From contig NZ_WHNP01000014.1 in assembly GCF_009362735.1 (NCBI RefSeq), forward strand, positions 300 to 64,299: 64,000 nucleotides of DNA, written 5' to 3'. Made by a program: the position numbers and the translations under genes. The stretch's first letter is position 1. The number at the start of each line of letters is the position of its first letter. Source of the stretch: Paraburkholderia franconis (lineage in GTDB: Bacteria; Pseudomonadota; Gammaproteobacteria; Burkholderiales; Burkholderiaceae). The notes beneath the pieces were generated by a model, which worked only from the letters and a program-made list of their open reading frames with translations, was not told the DNA's origin and made no database searches. Positions 7,393 to 15,783 of this stretch are shown here, in pieces.

Positions 7393-8583
7393 ATGAATCC
7401 GAAAGCTCACCAACCCGATAGTTTACCTGCTCCCGGCCCGACCGCGCTCGCGCAGTCGGAAGCGCTGGTTTCGCGGATTCGCGCGGAGATCGACGCGAAC
7501 GGCGGCTGGATGCCGTTCGATCGCTACATGGAGCGCGCGCTGTACGCGCCGGGACTGGGCTACTACAGCGGCGGCGCGATCAAATTCGGCCGCCGCGCCG
7601 AGGACGGCAGCGACTTCGTGACGGCGCCGGAACTGTCGCCACTCTTCGCCGAAACACTCGCGCGGCCCGTCGCGCAGGCGCTCGAAGCGAGCGGCACGCG
7701 TCACGTGATGGAATTCGGCGCGGGCACGGGCAAGCTGGCGTCCGGCCTGCTCAATGCGTTATCGGATGGCGCGCAGTTCGACAGCTACTCGATCGTCGAT
7801 CTGTCGGGAGAATTGCGCGAGCGCCAGCGGGAGACGATCGAAGCGCGGGCGCCCGCAATGGCGGCGCGCGTGCGCTGGCTCGACGCGTTGCCGGAGCAGT
7901 TCGAAGGCGTGGTCGTGGGCAACGAAGTGCTCGACGCAATGCCCGTGCGGCTGTTCGCGCGCAGCGGCGGGCAATGGCACGAACGCGGCGTCGCCTTCGA
8001 GAACGGCGCGTTGCGCTTCGCAGACCGTCCCGTTCAGTCGACGCACGATGCCGCGTTCCTGCGCGATCTGGAAATCGACGGCGACGGCGACTATGTGACG
8101 GAAACGCACGAAGCCGCCCTCGCGTTCACACGCACCGTCTGCACGATGCTCGCGCGCGGCGCGGCGGTTCTGATCGACTACGGCTTTCCGCGTCACGAGT
8201 ACTATCACGCTCAGCGCGCGCAGGGCACGCTGATGTGCCACTACCGGCACCGCGCGCACGGCGATCCGTTTCTCTATCCGGGCTTGCAGGACATCACGTC
8301 GCACGTCGAATTCACGGGTATCGCCGAGGCGGGCGTCGATGCGGGCGCGGATCTGCTCGGCTATACGTCGCAGGCGCGATTTCTGATGAACGCGGGCATC
8401 ACGGAAGCCTTGAGCGCGATCGATCCGTCCGACATTCCCAACTTCCTGCCCGCCGCGAACGCGGTGCAGAAGCTGCTATCGGAAGCCGAAATGGGCGAGC
8501 TCTTCAAGGTGATCGCGTTTTCGCGCGGTATCGACGGCACACTCGATGCGTTCGCGCGCGGCGACCGTTCGCATACGCTGTGA
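7393..8583 (+). CDS. SAM-dependent methyltransferase, MidA/NDUFAF7 (DUF185) family
   Basis: A 396-residue protein with the MidA/NDUFAF7 layout. It has an N-terminal MPFDRYMERALYAPGLGYY segment and the glycine motif VMEFGAGTGKLA near 105-116. Later come VVGNEVLDAMPVRLF and ALIDYGFP-like elements, seen here as AVLIDYGFPRHEYYH. The mitochondrial relative methylates an arginine of complex I subunit NDUFS2; the bacterial substrate is less well defined. The start at 7393 has AAGG close upstream. It is only 13 bases from the divergent start of the pteridine-reductase-like gene, so the promoters must overlap coding sequence. The DUF2905 gene follows after 10 bases. Confidence 0.9.
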   Translation: MNPKAHQPDSLPAPGPTALAQSEALVSRIRAEIDANGGWMPFDRYMERALYAPGLGYYSGGAIKFGRRAEDGSDFVTAPELSPLFAETLARPVAQALEASGTRHVMEFGAGTGKLASGLLNALSDGAQFDSYSIVDLSGELRERQRETIEARAPAMAARVRWLDALPEQFEGVVVGNEVLDAMPVRLFARSGGQWHERGVAFENGALRFADRPVQSTHDAAFLRDLEIDGDGDYVTETHEAALAFTRTVCTMLARGAAVLIDYGFPRHEYYHAQRAQGTLMCHYRHRAHGDPFLYPGLQDITSHVEFTGIAEAGVDAGADLLGYTSQARFLMNAGITEALSAIDPSDIPNFLPAANAVQKLLSEAEMGELFKVIAFSRGIDGTLDAFARGDRSHTL

Positions 8584-8593
8584 GGCAAACACG

Positions 8594-8788
8594 ATGATCC
8601 GCTGGCTGCTCACCACGTTCGTCGCCGTGGCCGTGCTGTCGGCGTGCTGGCCGTGGCTACGCAAGCTCGGCATCGGCAGGATGCCGGGCGACGTCACGCT
8701 GCGCCTGTTCGGAAAGGAGTATCCGTTTCCGTTCATGTCGACGCTGATACTGTCGATGCTGCTGTCGCTGATCGCCCGGCTGCTCTGA
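8594..8788 (+). CDS. Small membrane protein, DUF2905 family
   Basis: A 64-residue protein with a hydrophobic N-terminal helix (MIRWLLTTFVAVAVLSACWP) and a second C-terminal helix (MSTLILSMLLSLIARLL). Between them lies the family core LGIGRMPGDVTLRLFGKEYPFPF. The GRLPGD-type motif and YPF-P identify DUF2905, whose function is unknown. It starts 10 bases after the methyltransferase stop and is probably co-transcribed. It converges on cca with 29 bases between stops. Confidence 0.85.
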   Translation: MIRWLLTTFVAVAVLSACWPWLRKLGIGRMPGDVTLRLFGKEYPFPFMSTLILSMLLSLIARLL

Positions 8789-8817
8789 TTCACGCGTGTT
8801 CCCTCACGCCTATTCCC

Positions 8818-10071
8818 TCACGCATCTTCCGGCGACGCTTCGTTCAACGCTTTCGCCACCGCGCGCACGCGCTCGCGATGCACGGCATCCTTGATCTTCG
8901 CGGGGTCGTCCGCATACGCGCTCGCGACCGCACCCGCATCGACCGAGCGAGCCGCGACGAGCGCCTCGCGCAAGCGCTCGGCCTGCGGATAGGCCGCCGC
9001 CTCGAATCCGAGCCGGCCACGCGCGTCGGCTTCACACGCCTGCAAGGCTTCCGCGAAACGCGCGGGCTTGCGCAGCGCGTCGCAGCGCTCGAATAGCCGC
9101 ACGAGTCCCGCCGACTTCGTCTCCATCACGCGGTGAATGTTGCCGTGCTCGCGCGCGACCAGTAGCGCGAGATCGCGGCATTCGTTCGGCACGCGCAGAC
9201 GTTCGCACAAGGGCTTGAGCAGATCGACGGTGCGTCCTTCGTGGCCGATGTGACGCGGAAGAACATCGTCGGGCGTCCTCGCCTTGCCGAGATCGTGCGT
9301 GAGCGCCGCGAAGCGCACCGTCAGCGCGTAGTTCTGCGCGGCGGCGTGATCGACGACCATCATCACGTGCACGCCCGTATCGACTTCCGGGTGATAGTCG
9401 GCGCGTTGCGGCACGCCGTACAGCGCGTCGATCTCCGGCAGAATGCGCGCAAGCGCGCCCGATTCGCGCAGCACGTCGAACATCCGCGAAGGCTTCTTCT
9501 CCATCAGGCCGCGCGAGACTTCCTGCCACACGCGCTCGGGCACCAGCGCATCGACTTCGCCCGCCACGACCATCTTGCGCATCAGCGCCATCGTCTCCTG
9601 CGCGACGGTGAAATCGGCAAAGCGCGCCGAGAAACGCGCGACGCGCAGAATGCGCACCGGGTCTTCGAGAAACGCATCGCTGACATGCCGGAACACGCGG
9701 TTCTTCAGATCGTTCTGGCCGTCGAACGGATCGATCACCGGGCCGGTCAGGTCGCCGTCCGGCGTCACTTCGCGGGCCATCGCGTTGACAGTGAGGTCGC
9801 GCCGCGCGAGATCGTCTTCGAGCGTCACGTCGGGCGCGTAGAAAAACTGGAAGCCGTGATAGCCCGCCGATGTCTTGCGCTCGGTGCGCGCGAGCGCATA
9901 TTCCTCATGCGTGTCGGGATGCAGGAAAACGGGGAAATCCTTGCCGACCGGGCGAAAGCCCTTCGCGATCATCTGCTCGGGCGTCGCGCTGACCACGACG
10001 TAATCGCGATCCTGAACGGGCATGCCGAGCAGCTCGTCGCGGATCGCACCGCCTACTGCGTAGATATTCAT
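8818..10071 (-). CDS. cca: tRNA CCA-adding enzyme with HD domain
   Basis: This enzyme builds or repairs the 3' CCA of tRNA without a template. The 417-residue protein has the class II nucleotidyltransferase head (GGAIRDELLG at 7-16 and the metal-binding DRD at 21-23). RRDLTVNAMA at 90-99 and EDPVRILRVARF at 136-147 follow. The C-terminal HD domain (HDLGK from His259) can carry phosphatase/phosphodiesterase activity in relatives. I chose ATG at 10071 rather than a TTG six bases upstream because it makes the ATGA overlap with the preceding transferase gene. Confidence 0.95.
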   Translation of the reverse strand: MNIYAVGGAIRDELLGMPVQDRDYVVVSATPEQMIAKGFRPVGKDFPVFLHPDTHEEYALARTERKTSAGYHGFQFFYAPDVTLEDDLARRDLTVNAMAREVTPDGDLTGPVIDPFDGQNDLKNRVFRHVSDAFLEDPVRILRVARFSARFADFTVAQETMALMRKMVVAGEVDALVPERVWQEVSRGLMEKKPSRMFDVLRESGALARILPEIDALYGVPQRADYHPEVDTGVHVMMVVDHAAAQNYALTVRFAALTHDLGKARTPDDVLPRHIGHEGRTVDLLKPLCERLRVPNECRDLALLVAREHGNIHRVMETKSAGLVRLFERCDALRKPARFAEALQACEADARGRLGFEAAAYPQAERLREALVAARSVDAGAVASAYADDPAKIKDAVHRERVRAVAKALNEASPEDA

Positions 10072-10715
10072 GCGCAAATATCGTACTTGGCGATGTCATG
10101 TCCTTCGCGCAACGCATCGCTGATCCAGGCTTTCACGGCCGGCTGCTCCGTCACGCGGCGCGCGTAAGCGGCAGCGGCCTCCGATAGCTTCGGCTGCCAC
10201 GTGTTGAAGCGCATCACGACGGGCGCGTACATCGCATCGGCAATGGTGAACTCGCCGAACAGGAACGGTCCGCCGTACGTTTCGAGACACTCGCTCCAGA
10301 TTGCGTCGATGCGCGAAACGTCGGCGAGCGCGCCCGGCGTCGTGCCCTTACCGGGGAACGACGCGCGGATGTTCATCCACATGTTCGAGCGCAAATCGCC
10401 GAAGCCCGAATGCATCTCGGCGCTGACACTGCGCGCGCGCCCGCGCGCGGCGGCGTCGCGCGGCCACATCGCGTGCTGCGGATAGCGCTCGGCCAGCGTC
10501 TCGCAGATCGCGAGCGAGTCCCACACGGTGACGCCATCGTCGGTGATCAGGCACGGCACTTTGCCCGAAGGCGAATGCGAGAGGATGGCCGCTTGCGTCT
10601 GCTCTTCGGCCAGTGGAATTCGCACCTCTTCGAACGGAATGCCGAAATGCGTGAGCACGAGCCACGGCCGCATCGACCACGACGAATAGTTCTTGTCACC
10701 GATAACGAGTTTCAT
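10068..10715 (-). CDS. Glutathione S-transferase family protein
   Basis: A 215-residue protein with an N-terminal thioredoxin-like domain (KLVIGDKNYSSWSMRPWLVL, then the cis-Pro segment SGKVPCLITDDG) and the Glu-Ser-type glutathione site, here TVWDSLAICETLAERYP. An all-helical C-terminal domain with FTIADAMYAPVV follows. YSSWSMRPW carries the candidate catalytic Ser/Tyr. Substrate unknown. It overlaps cca by four bases (ATGA) and lies 45 bases after the NDUFA9-like gene, so it belongs to the slt-SDR-gst-cca unit. Confidence 0.88.
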   Translation of the reverse strand: MKLVIGDKNYSSWSMRPWLVLTHFGIPFEEVRIPLAEEQTQAAILSHSPSGKVPCLITDDGVTVWDSLAICETLAERYPQHAMWPRDAAARGRARSVSAEMHSGFGDLRSNMWMNIRASFPGKGTTPGALADVSRIDAIWSECLETYGGPFLFGEFTIADAMYAPVVMRFNTWQPKLSEAAAAYARRVTEQPAVKAWISDALREGHDIAKYDICA

Positions 10716-10760
10716 GCTTTGCCAGAAGTAAAGTTGAAGGGAACCGACGGGTTTGTGGGC

Positions 10761-11717
10761 TCAACGGCCCGCGCTCTCGCGGAACGTGTTGAAGCGCGAG
10801 CGGAACGACGAACCCGTCAAATACACGGGTGCGATCGTTTCGATGGTGGCCGGTTCGATATCGAGCTCGGGTGCGAGCGGCGCGCTCAGCACGGCATCGA
10901 TTTTCATCGAGTCGAGATTGTCGCGCGAGAGGACGGGCTCACCGGGCGCGAGTTCGAACGACAGTGCCTGCAGCCGCGCAAGCGAGTCGGGCAGACGGAT
11001 GATGCGCGCATGCTTGCCGATCACCGAGCCGCAGTAGTCGACGAGCGCTTCGAGCGTATAGACAGACGGCCCGCCGAGTTCGTAAGTACGCCCCGTCGAC
11101 GCGTCGAGATCCAGCACGTTGACGATCGCCTTCGCGACATCGCCGACAAAGATCGGCTGAAAGCGCGCCTCGGCCTTCGCGAGCGGAATCACGGGGAACA
11201 CGCGCTGCAGGAACGCGAACTTGTTGAGGAACTGGTCCTCGGGTCCGAACACGACGGACGGGCGGAAGATCGTCGACGCGAGCATCGACGAAGCGTGAAC
11301 CGCGCGCTCGCCGTCGCCCTTCGAGCGCAGATACATGCTCGGTCCGCGCGGGTCGGCGCCGATCGCGCTGACATGGATCAGCCGATGCACGCCCTTGCCT
11401 TCGCATGCGGAGACGATCTTCGTCGGCAACTCGACGTGCGCTTTCGCAAACTCGGGGCCATACGGATCGCCGCGATGACCATGCAGTACGCCAACGAGAT
11501 TGATCACGGCATCCGCGCCCTCGACGAAGCGCGCAAGCTGGATCGGATCGAACACATCGACTTCGACCACATCGATGGGAAGCAGCGTGAGATGCCGCGC
11601 GTTATAGCGTCTGCGGGTGGCGAGACGCACCGTCTTGCCGAGTTCGACGAGCGCGTTGACGAGGTGACTGCCGATGAAGCCGGAACCGCCGATGATCGCG
11701 ATGGTTTGATGTCGCAT
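10761..11717 (-). CDS. NAD(P)-binding atypical SDR, complex I NDUFA9-like
   Basis: A 318-residue extended SDR. The Rossmann motif GGSGFIGSHL sits at the N-terminus, ADAVINLVGVLHG follows, and HVSAIGADP precedes a Y-x3-K-like MYLRSKGDGE. FGPEDQFLNKF and PIFVGDVAKAI are typical of the NDUFA9/epimerase-like group, which binds NADPH. The role in bacteria is not established. The start at MRHQTIAI (11717) has a GGGAG ribosome-binding site six bases upstream; a longer frame to 11747 is less likely. It lies between slt and the glutathione transferase, all minus strand. Confidence 0.85.
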   Translation of the reverse strand: MRHQTIAIIGGSGFIGSHLVNALVELGKTVRLATRRRYNARHLTLLPIDVVEVDVFDPIQLARFVEGADAVINLVGVLHGHRGDPYGPEFAKAHVELPTKIVSACEGKGVHRLIHVSAIGADPRGPSMYLRSKGDGERAVHASSMLASTIFRPSVVFGPEDQFLNKFAFLQRVFPVIPLAKAEARFQPIFVGDVAKAIVNVLDLDASTGRTYELGGPSVYTLEALVDYCGSVIGKHARIIRLPDSLARLQALSFELAPGEPVLSRDNLDSMKIDAVLSAPLAPELDIEPATIETIAPVYLTGSSFRSRFNTFRESAGR

Positions 11718-11763
11718 TTTTCGACTCCCTGAAGGAAGCCGCGGCAACGGCTGAAAGTCGGAC

Positions 11764-11792
11764 GCCGCTGCGTGCGCGTGTCACGCGGCGGC
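11764..11792 (-). other. Intercistronic stem-loop between slt and NDUFA9-like gene
   Basis: Arms gccgctgcgtg (11764-11774) and cacgcggcggc (11782-11792) form an 11-bp stem with one wobble pair and a 7-base loop, 14 bases after the slt stop. No T-run follows on minus. It may partially terminate or stabilise the mRNA 3' end of slt. Confidence 0.4.
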
Positions 11793-11806
11793 GGCCTGGC
11801 GCACCG

Positions 11807-13780
11807 TCATTGCAAGGGTGAGATGTAACCCAGACGCGCCTTCAGCGATTGCGGACGGCCTTCGAACAACGCTGCATAGTAGACCGTGTTGGACAGCACG
11901 TTCTTCACGTAGTCGCGCGTCTCCTGGAACGGAATGGCTTCCGCGAAAATCGCGCCTTCGACACCGTGGGTCAACGACGCACGCCAGTTGCGCGGACGGC
12001 CCGGACCGGCGTTGTAGCCGGCTGTGGCCAGCACGGCGGATCCGTCGAATTCATTGTAGATCATCGACAGATAGTTCGTGCCGAGCAGGATATTCGTGTT
12101 GATGTCGTTCATCTGCGCGCGCGAAATCGGACCGAGGCCGATCTTCTTCGCGACCAGTTGCGCGGTGCCCGGCATCAGCTGCATCAAGCCGCTTGCGCCG
12201 ACATCCGAGCGCGCGTTCATGATGAAGCGCGACTCCTGACGGATCAGACCATATGCCCATTCGACGTCGAGCCCGTTCGACTGCGCGTCGCGCTCGACGA
12301 TATCGCGGAACGGCGACAGAAAGCGCAGCGAGAAATCATGCTCGCTCTTCGTGCGATCGGCCGTGTTCACCGCGCGGTCGTACAGCTCGATACGGCGCGC
12401 GTACTCGGCGGCGGCGATCAGCTGGTGGTCGTTCATGTTGCGCAGCGGCCAGTTCCATTCGCGGTTGCCTTCCAGACGCAGATTCAGCGAATAGAACTTC
12501 TGAGCAAGCGCGAAGCCCGGTGTCTTGCCCGCCTGCTCGACTTCGGTATCCGAGACGTTCGTCTTCGGCGGCACGATGATCTTCTGGCCGAGCTCTTCCG
12601 CGGCGAGCTGGCCGTAGAAGTTGTAGCCCTGCGCGATCGACTCGAATTCCTGGTTCGCCGTCGTCACGTCGCCTGCCTGCTTCAGCGCGCGCGCGTGCCA
12701 GTAGACCCACGCGGGCTGACTGCGCAGCGACGGCGGCATCTGTTCGATCGACCAGCGCACCATCGTCCAGTCGCCGGCAAGCAGCGCCACGCGCGTGCGC
12801 CATTCGTACGCGGGATTCGACAGCGGCGCATTCGCCGACAGGCGATACCAGTCGACGGCGCCCGGCATCTGCTTCGCGGCCGCCTGATAGGCGATCGTGC
12901 CCCAGCCGATCGCGCGTTCAGGCGTGTTCAGCGACGGCGCGACCGAACCGAACGTCGCGGCTGCCATCGCCGGATCGTTGCGGGCCATGCGCGTGATCGC
13001 GAGCAACGCGAGCTGATGCGACTGCGGATCGGGGCCGACGCCGCGCGCGAGCAAAAGCGGCGGTGTGCTCGCCGCCTGATCGAAGAGCGTCGGATCGGGA
13101 CGGTTGTTGCCGAGCGCATCGACGAGCTTGGTGCCCGTGTTCGTCTGATTCTGCTCGTACGCGAGACGGATCTGCTGCCAGACGTCGTTGCTGGTGAACT
13201 GCTGGTTGATCGCGAGCGCGGTGATCAGATCGACACAGCCGTCGCCATAGTTGCGCGGCTCGACGAGCAGCGCGCGCGCCGCATCGGCGATGTTCTCGCC
13301 TTTCGCCGCGCGCGATTCGAGCGCGTAGCACTTCACCTGCGTGTCGTCGTCGAGAACGAAGCGCGCGTACTGCTGGTCGAAGTTGCGCCAGTCGTGGCGC
13401 GCGCCGAGCACGACGAGGTAGTCGTTGCGCATGCGATCCGCGATTGCCTGGCCGTCATAGCGTTGCAGGAACGACAGTACGGGGGCATCGGGCGCGTCTA
13501 CACGCGGATGGCCCTGGTTGTCGAACAGCTGCGGCTTCAACTGGAAGTACTCGAGATACGAAGGCGCCGGGTAATCCGGAATCATCGCAGCGAGTTGCGC
13601 GGCGCGGCCAGCATCGTTATTGCGCGCGGCCTCGCGCAATTGCATGAAAATCTGGTCGTCGTTGCTGGGTGGGGAAAGCTGAATGGGCCTGACGGCGGAA
13701 GCCGTGCTGCACGCGACGAGTGCCGCCGCAGCGAGCGCCAGACTGGCCGCGCGATATACTCGGAAGAGGCGTTTGGACAT
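11807..13780 (-). CDS. slt: Soluble lytic murein transglycosylase (lipoprotein-type signal)
   Basis: Slt cleaves the MurNAc-GlcNAc bond of peptidoglycan with 1,6-anhydro ring formation. The 657-residue protein starts MSKRLFRVYR and has a hydrophobic stretch ending LVAC at Cys24. That is a plausible lipobox, so it may be membrane-anchored rather than soluble. A long alpha-helical superhelix follows. The C-terminal SLT domain has the catalytic Glu in IRQESRFIMNARSDVGASG, then LMQLMPGTAQ, NILLGTNYLS and ATAGYNAGPGR. The start at 13780 is chosen because the signal begins there; the frame open to 13858 would bury it. It is the first gene of the slt-SDR-gst-cca unit. Confidence 0.93.
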   Translation of the reverse strand: MSKRLFRVYRAASLALAAAALVACSTASAVRPIQLSPPSNDDQIFMQLREAARNNDAGRAAQLAAMIPDYPAPSYLEYFQLKPQLFDNQGHPRVDAPDAPVLSFLQRYDGQAIADRMRNDYLVVLGARHDWRNFDQQYARFVLDDDTQVKCYALESRAAKGENIADAARALLVEPRNYGDGCVDLITALAINQQFTSNDVWQQIRLAYEQNQTNTGTKLVDALGNNRPDPTLFDQAASTPPLLLARGVGPDPQSHQLALLAITRMARNDPAMAAATFGSVAPSLNTPERAIGWGTIAYQAAAKQMPGAVDWYRLSANAPLSNPAYEWRTRVALLAGDWTMVRWSIEQMPPSLRSQPAWVYWHARALKQAGDVTTANQEFESIAQGYNFYGQLAAEELGQKIIVPPKTNVSDTEVEQAGKTPGFALAQKFYSLNLRLEGNREWNWPLRNMNDHQLIAAAEYARRIELYDRAVNTADRTKSEHDFSLRFLSPFRDIVERDAQSNGLDVEWAYGLIRQESRFIMNARSDVGASGLMQLMPGTAQLVAKKIGLGPISRAQMNDINTNILLGTNYLSMIYNEFDGSAVLATAGYNAGPGRPRNWRASLTHGVEGAIFAEAIPFQETRDYVKNVLSNTVYYAALFEGRPQSLKARLGYISPLQ

Positions 13781-13800
13781 CGTTATTTCTGGAGCGCGAA

Positions 13801-14409
13801 TTGAACTCAAGCATAGCATGCAACCTCGGCGCAAAATCCAAAAAGGAACTGCGTACAACGCTTCTAGAAGCGCGTCTGCATGCGGCTCGCGGGGCAGGGA
13901 TCAACGATGCGCTGAACCGCCGCGTGCTCGATGCGTTGAAGCGCTTTGCGCCGAAGAGCGTCGGGTTGTACTGGCCGCTATCAGGCGAGTTCGACATACG
14001 CGCAGCGATCGCAATCTGGCTCGCGACCGACGCCACGCGCCGCGCGAGTCTGCCCGTCATCACGGGTCGCGAAAAGCCGCTCGAGTTTCATGTGTGGACA
14101 CCGGACATGCGGATGCAACTCGGCGCACATCGCATCCATGAACCGACCTCGGGCGAAGCGATCACGCCCGATCTTCTGTTCGTGCCGTGCGTCGGTTTCG
14201 ATGCGGACGGTTATCGGCTCGGCTATGGCGGCGGTTACTACGACCGCACACTCGCGATGTTTCGCGCCGCCGGGAAAGTGCCCATTACCGTGGGCATTGC
14301 GTATGAAGCGTGTCGTGCGGAAACGCTGCAGCACGAAGAACACGACATTCCGCTCGACGCAATCGTCACCGATGCCGCGTGGTATCCGAAAGAGAAAGAG
14401 ACCGCCTGA
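13801..14409 (+). CDS. 5-formyltetrahydrofolate cyclo-ligase
   Basis: The enzyme (YgfA/Fau type) converts 5-formyl-THF to 5,10-methenyl-THF with ATP. Family motifs are KKELRTTLLEARL near the N-terminus, LYWPLSGEFDI, and the ATP-binding end LLFVPCVGFDADGYRLGYGG followed by GYYDRTL. No ATG fits the start. I chose TTG at 13801, six bases after GGAG, giving 202 residues, close to the family norm. A longer frame to 13720 runs into slt antisense. The gap to the divergent slt start is only 20 bases. In other bacteria ygfA lies beside 6S RNA, but no such RNA was recognised here. Confidence 0.87.
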   Translation: MNSSIACNLGAKSKKELRTTLLEARLHAARGAGINDALNRRVLDALKRFAPKSVGLYWPLSGEFDIRAAIAIWLATDATRRASLPVITGREKPLEFHVWTPDMRMQLGAHRIHEPTSGEAITPDLLFVPCVGFDADGYRLGYGGGYYDRTLAMFRAAGKVPITVGIAYEACRAETLQHEEHDIPLDAIVTDAAWYPKEKETA

Positions 14410-14437
14410 GCACGCGGCCGCAATTTCATTGACAGTC

Positions 14438-14950
14438 TCAAAGCGATGCGGCCGCGCGCGCGGCCGTGTCGTAGATGCCCGACGCGTTACGCATCAGTTG
14501 CGCGGCCTCGCCGATCTGTTCATTGGTGAGACCGCTTTCCTTAAGCGTAGCAATCAGGCAGTTCTCACGCACCTCGCGATACTTCATGCACAGATCGCGC
14601 CCCGCCTGCGTCGCGGAAAAGAACACTTCCTTGCCGGTCTTTTCGCTTTTTACATACCCTCTAGCTACGAGCTTCTTGAGCGCATAGGTCGCGACGTGCG
14701 TGTCCTCGATGTTCAACACGAAGCAGATGTCGGCGATCTTCTTGCGCCGCTCGCGATGGCTCACGTGATGCAGCAGCGACACCTCGATGGCCGTCATGTC
14801 CTTGTCACCGGCAGCCGCCATACAACGAACCATCCAGCGGTTGAACGCGTTGCTCGCCATGATCAGCCCATATTCCAGTTCGGACAGTTCCGCACTGAAC
14901 TCGGAAACAAGATGTTCCGATGAGACGATTTTGGTCGGATGACGCGCCAT
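14438..14950 (-). CDS. MarR-type winged-helix regulator, probable regulator of the pxp locus
   Basis: A 170-residue protein with a winged helix-turn-helix. The LTAIEVSLLHHVS-like helix appears as MTAIEVSLLHHVSHRERRKK. A recognition region (NIEDTHVATYALKKLVARGYV) and a basic wing (KSEKTGKEVFFSATQAGR) follow. Helices at both ends would make the dimer. It is transcribed away from pxpBCA across a 179-base gap that carries a MarR-like palindrome lying on a predicted promoter. Control of 5-oxoproline use is therefore a reasonable inference. The ligand is unknown. The gene converges on the cyclo-ligase gene. Confidence 0.78.
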   Translation of the reverse strand: MARHPTKIVSSEHLVSEFSAELSELEYGLIMASNAFNRWMVRCMAAAGDKDMTAIEVSLLHHVSHRERRKKIADICFVLNIEDTHVATYALKKLVARGYVKSEKTGKEVFFSATQAGRDLCMKYREVRENCLIATLKESGLTNEQIGEAAQLMRNASGIYDTAARAAASL

Positions 14951-15025
14951 GGTGATTATTTAGCGTGATGGTTGGTGGGAGTGTACGACTTCGCCCTGAT
15001 CCGGGCGAGCCTGGGGAGATCGCTT

Positions 15026-15056
15026 ATTGATAAATTGTCGATATTTTATTGAGAAT
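15026..15056 (+). promoter_or_regulatory. Predicted pxp promoter with overlapping MarR-like operator
   Basis: The 17-base imperfect palindrome attgataaattgtcgat (15026-15042) matches its own reverse complement at 12 of 16 non-central positions, the shape of MarR-family operators. A promoter-like pair overlaps it: TTGATA (15028-15033), a 17-base spacer and GAGAAT (15051-15056). The start of transcription would be ~67 bases before pxpB. A bound dimer would cover the -35 box. The assignment rests on sequence pattern only. Confidence 0.5.
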
Positions 15057-15129
15057 GTACGCTACCCGTCGCGAGGAGAGCGAACATCGTCCGACGAATC
15101 TGCTGCTCTCGACCCAATCCAGGATTTCG

Positions 15130-15783
15130 ATGACTGAACCCCGCATCTTTCCGTTCGGCGATGCCGCGCTCGTCTGCGAGGCGCCGCCGCCTGCCACGCT
15201 CGATTGCCAGCGCCGCGTCTGGGCGGCCGCGCAGGCCGCGCGCGACTGGCCGCACGTGCTCGAAGTGGTGCCCGGGATGAACAATCTCACGGTGATCTTC
15301 GATCCGCTCGAAGCCGATCCCGACGATCTGGCCGCGAAGCTCAAGGCCGCCTGGGAGCAGGCAGGCGCCGCGCCCGCCACCGGCCGCGACGTGGAGATTC
15401 CCGTGCAGTACGGCGGCGAGTACGGCCCCGACCTGAAGGCCGTCGCCGATCACACGGGGCTCTCGGTGAAGCAGGTCGTCGAGCGGCATGCAGGCGGCGA
15501 GTACATCGTGTTCTTTCTCGGCTTCCAGCCCGGCTTCGCGTACATGGGCGGGCTCGAAGACGCGCTGCACACGCCGCGTCGCGCCGAACCGCGTCTCGAA
15601 GTGCCTGCCGGCTCTGTCGGCATCGGCGGTGCGCAGACGGGCATCTATCCGGCGACGTCGCCGGGCGGCTGGCAACTGATCGGCCGCACGTCGCTCAAAC
15701 TCTTTGACCCGTCGCGCAATCCGCCGACCCTTCTCCAACCGGGCGATCGCGTCCGCTTCACCATCGCAGGACTGCATCCATGA
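15130..15783 (+). CDS. pxpB: 5-oxoprolinase subunit PxpB
   Basis: PxpB and PxpC form the kinase-like part of the ATP-dependent 5-oxoprolinase, which opens pyroglutamate to glutamate with PxpA. The 217-residue protein is a KipI/allophanate-hydrolase-subunit-1 homologue. It has the N-terminal IFPFGDAALVCE and VPGMNNLTVIFDP, and the conserved GEYIVFFLGFQPGFAYMGGL with RAEPRLEVPAGSVGIGG. The start MTEPRIF at 15130 is preferred over upstream starts because homology begins there. The next gene starts inside its stop codon (ATGA), so translation is coupled. Confidence 0.93.
   Translation: MTEPRIFPFGDAALVCEAPPPATLDCQRRVWAAAQAARDWPHVLEVVPGMNNLTVIFDPLEADPDDLAAKLKAAWEQAGAAPATGRDVEIPVQYGGEYGPDLKAVADHTGLSVKQVVERHAGGEYIVFFLGFQPGFAYMGGLEDALHTPRRAEPRLEVPAGSVGIGGAQTGIYPATSPGGWQLIGRTSLKLFDPSRNPPTLLQPGDRVRFTIAGLHP

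Noticed and set aside
11849..13804. 651-codon open frame on the plus strand
   Set aside because: Antisense to slt, with the same shadow composition.
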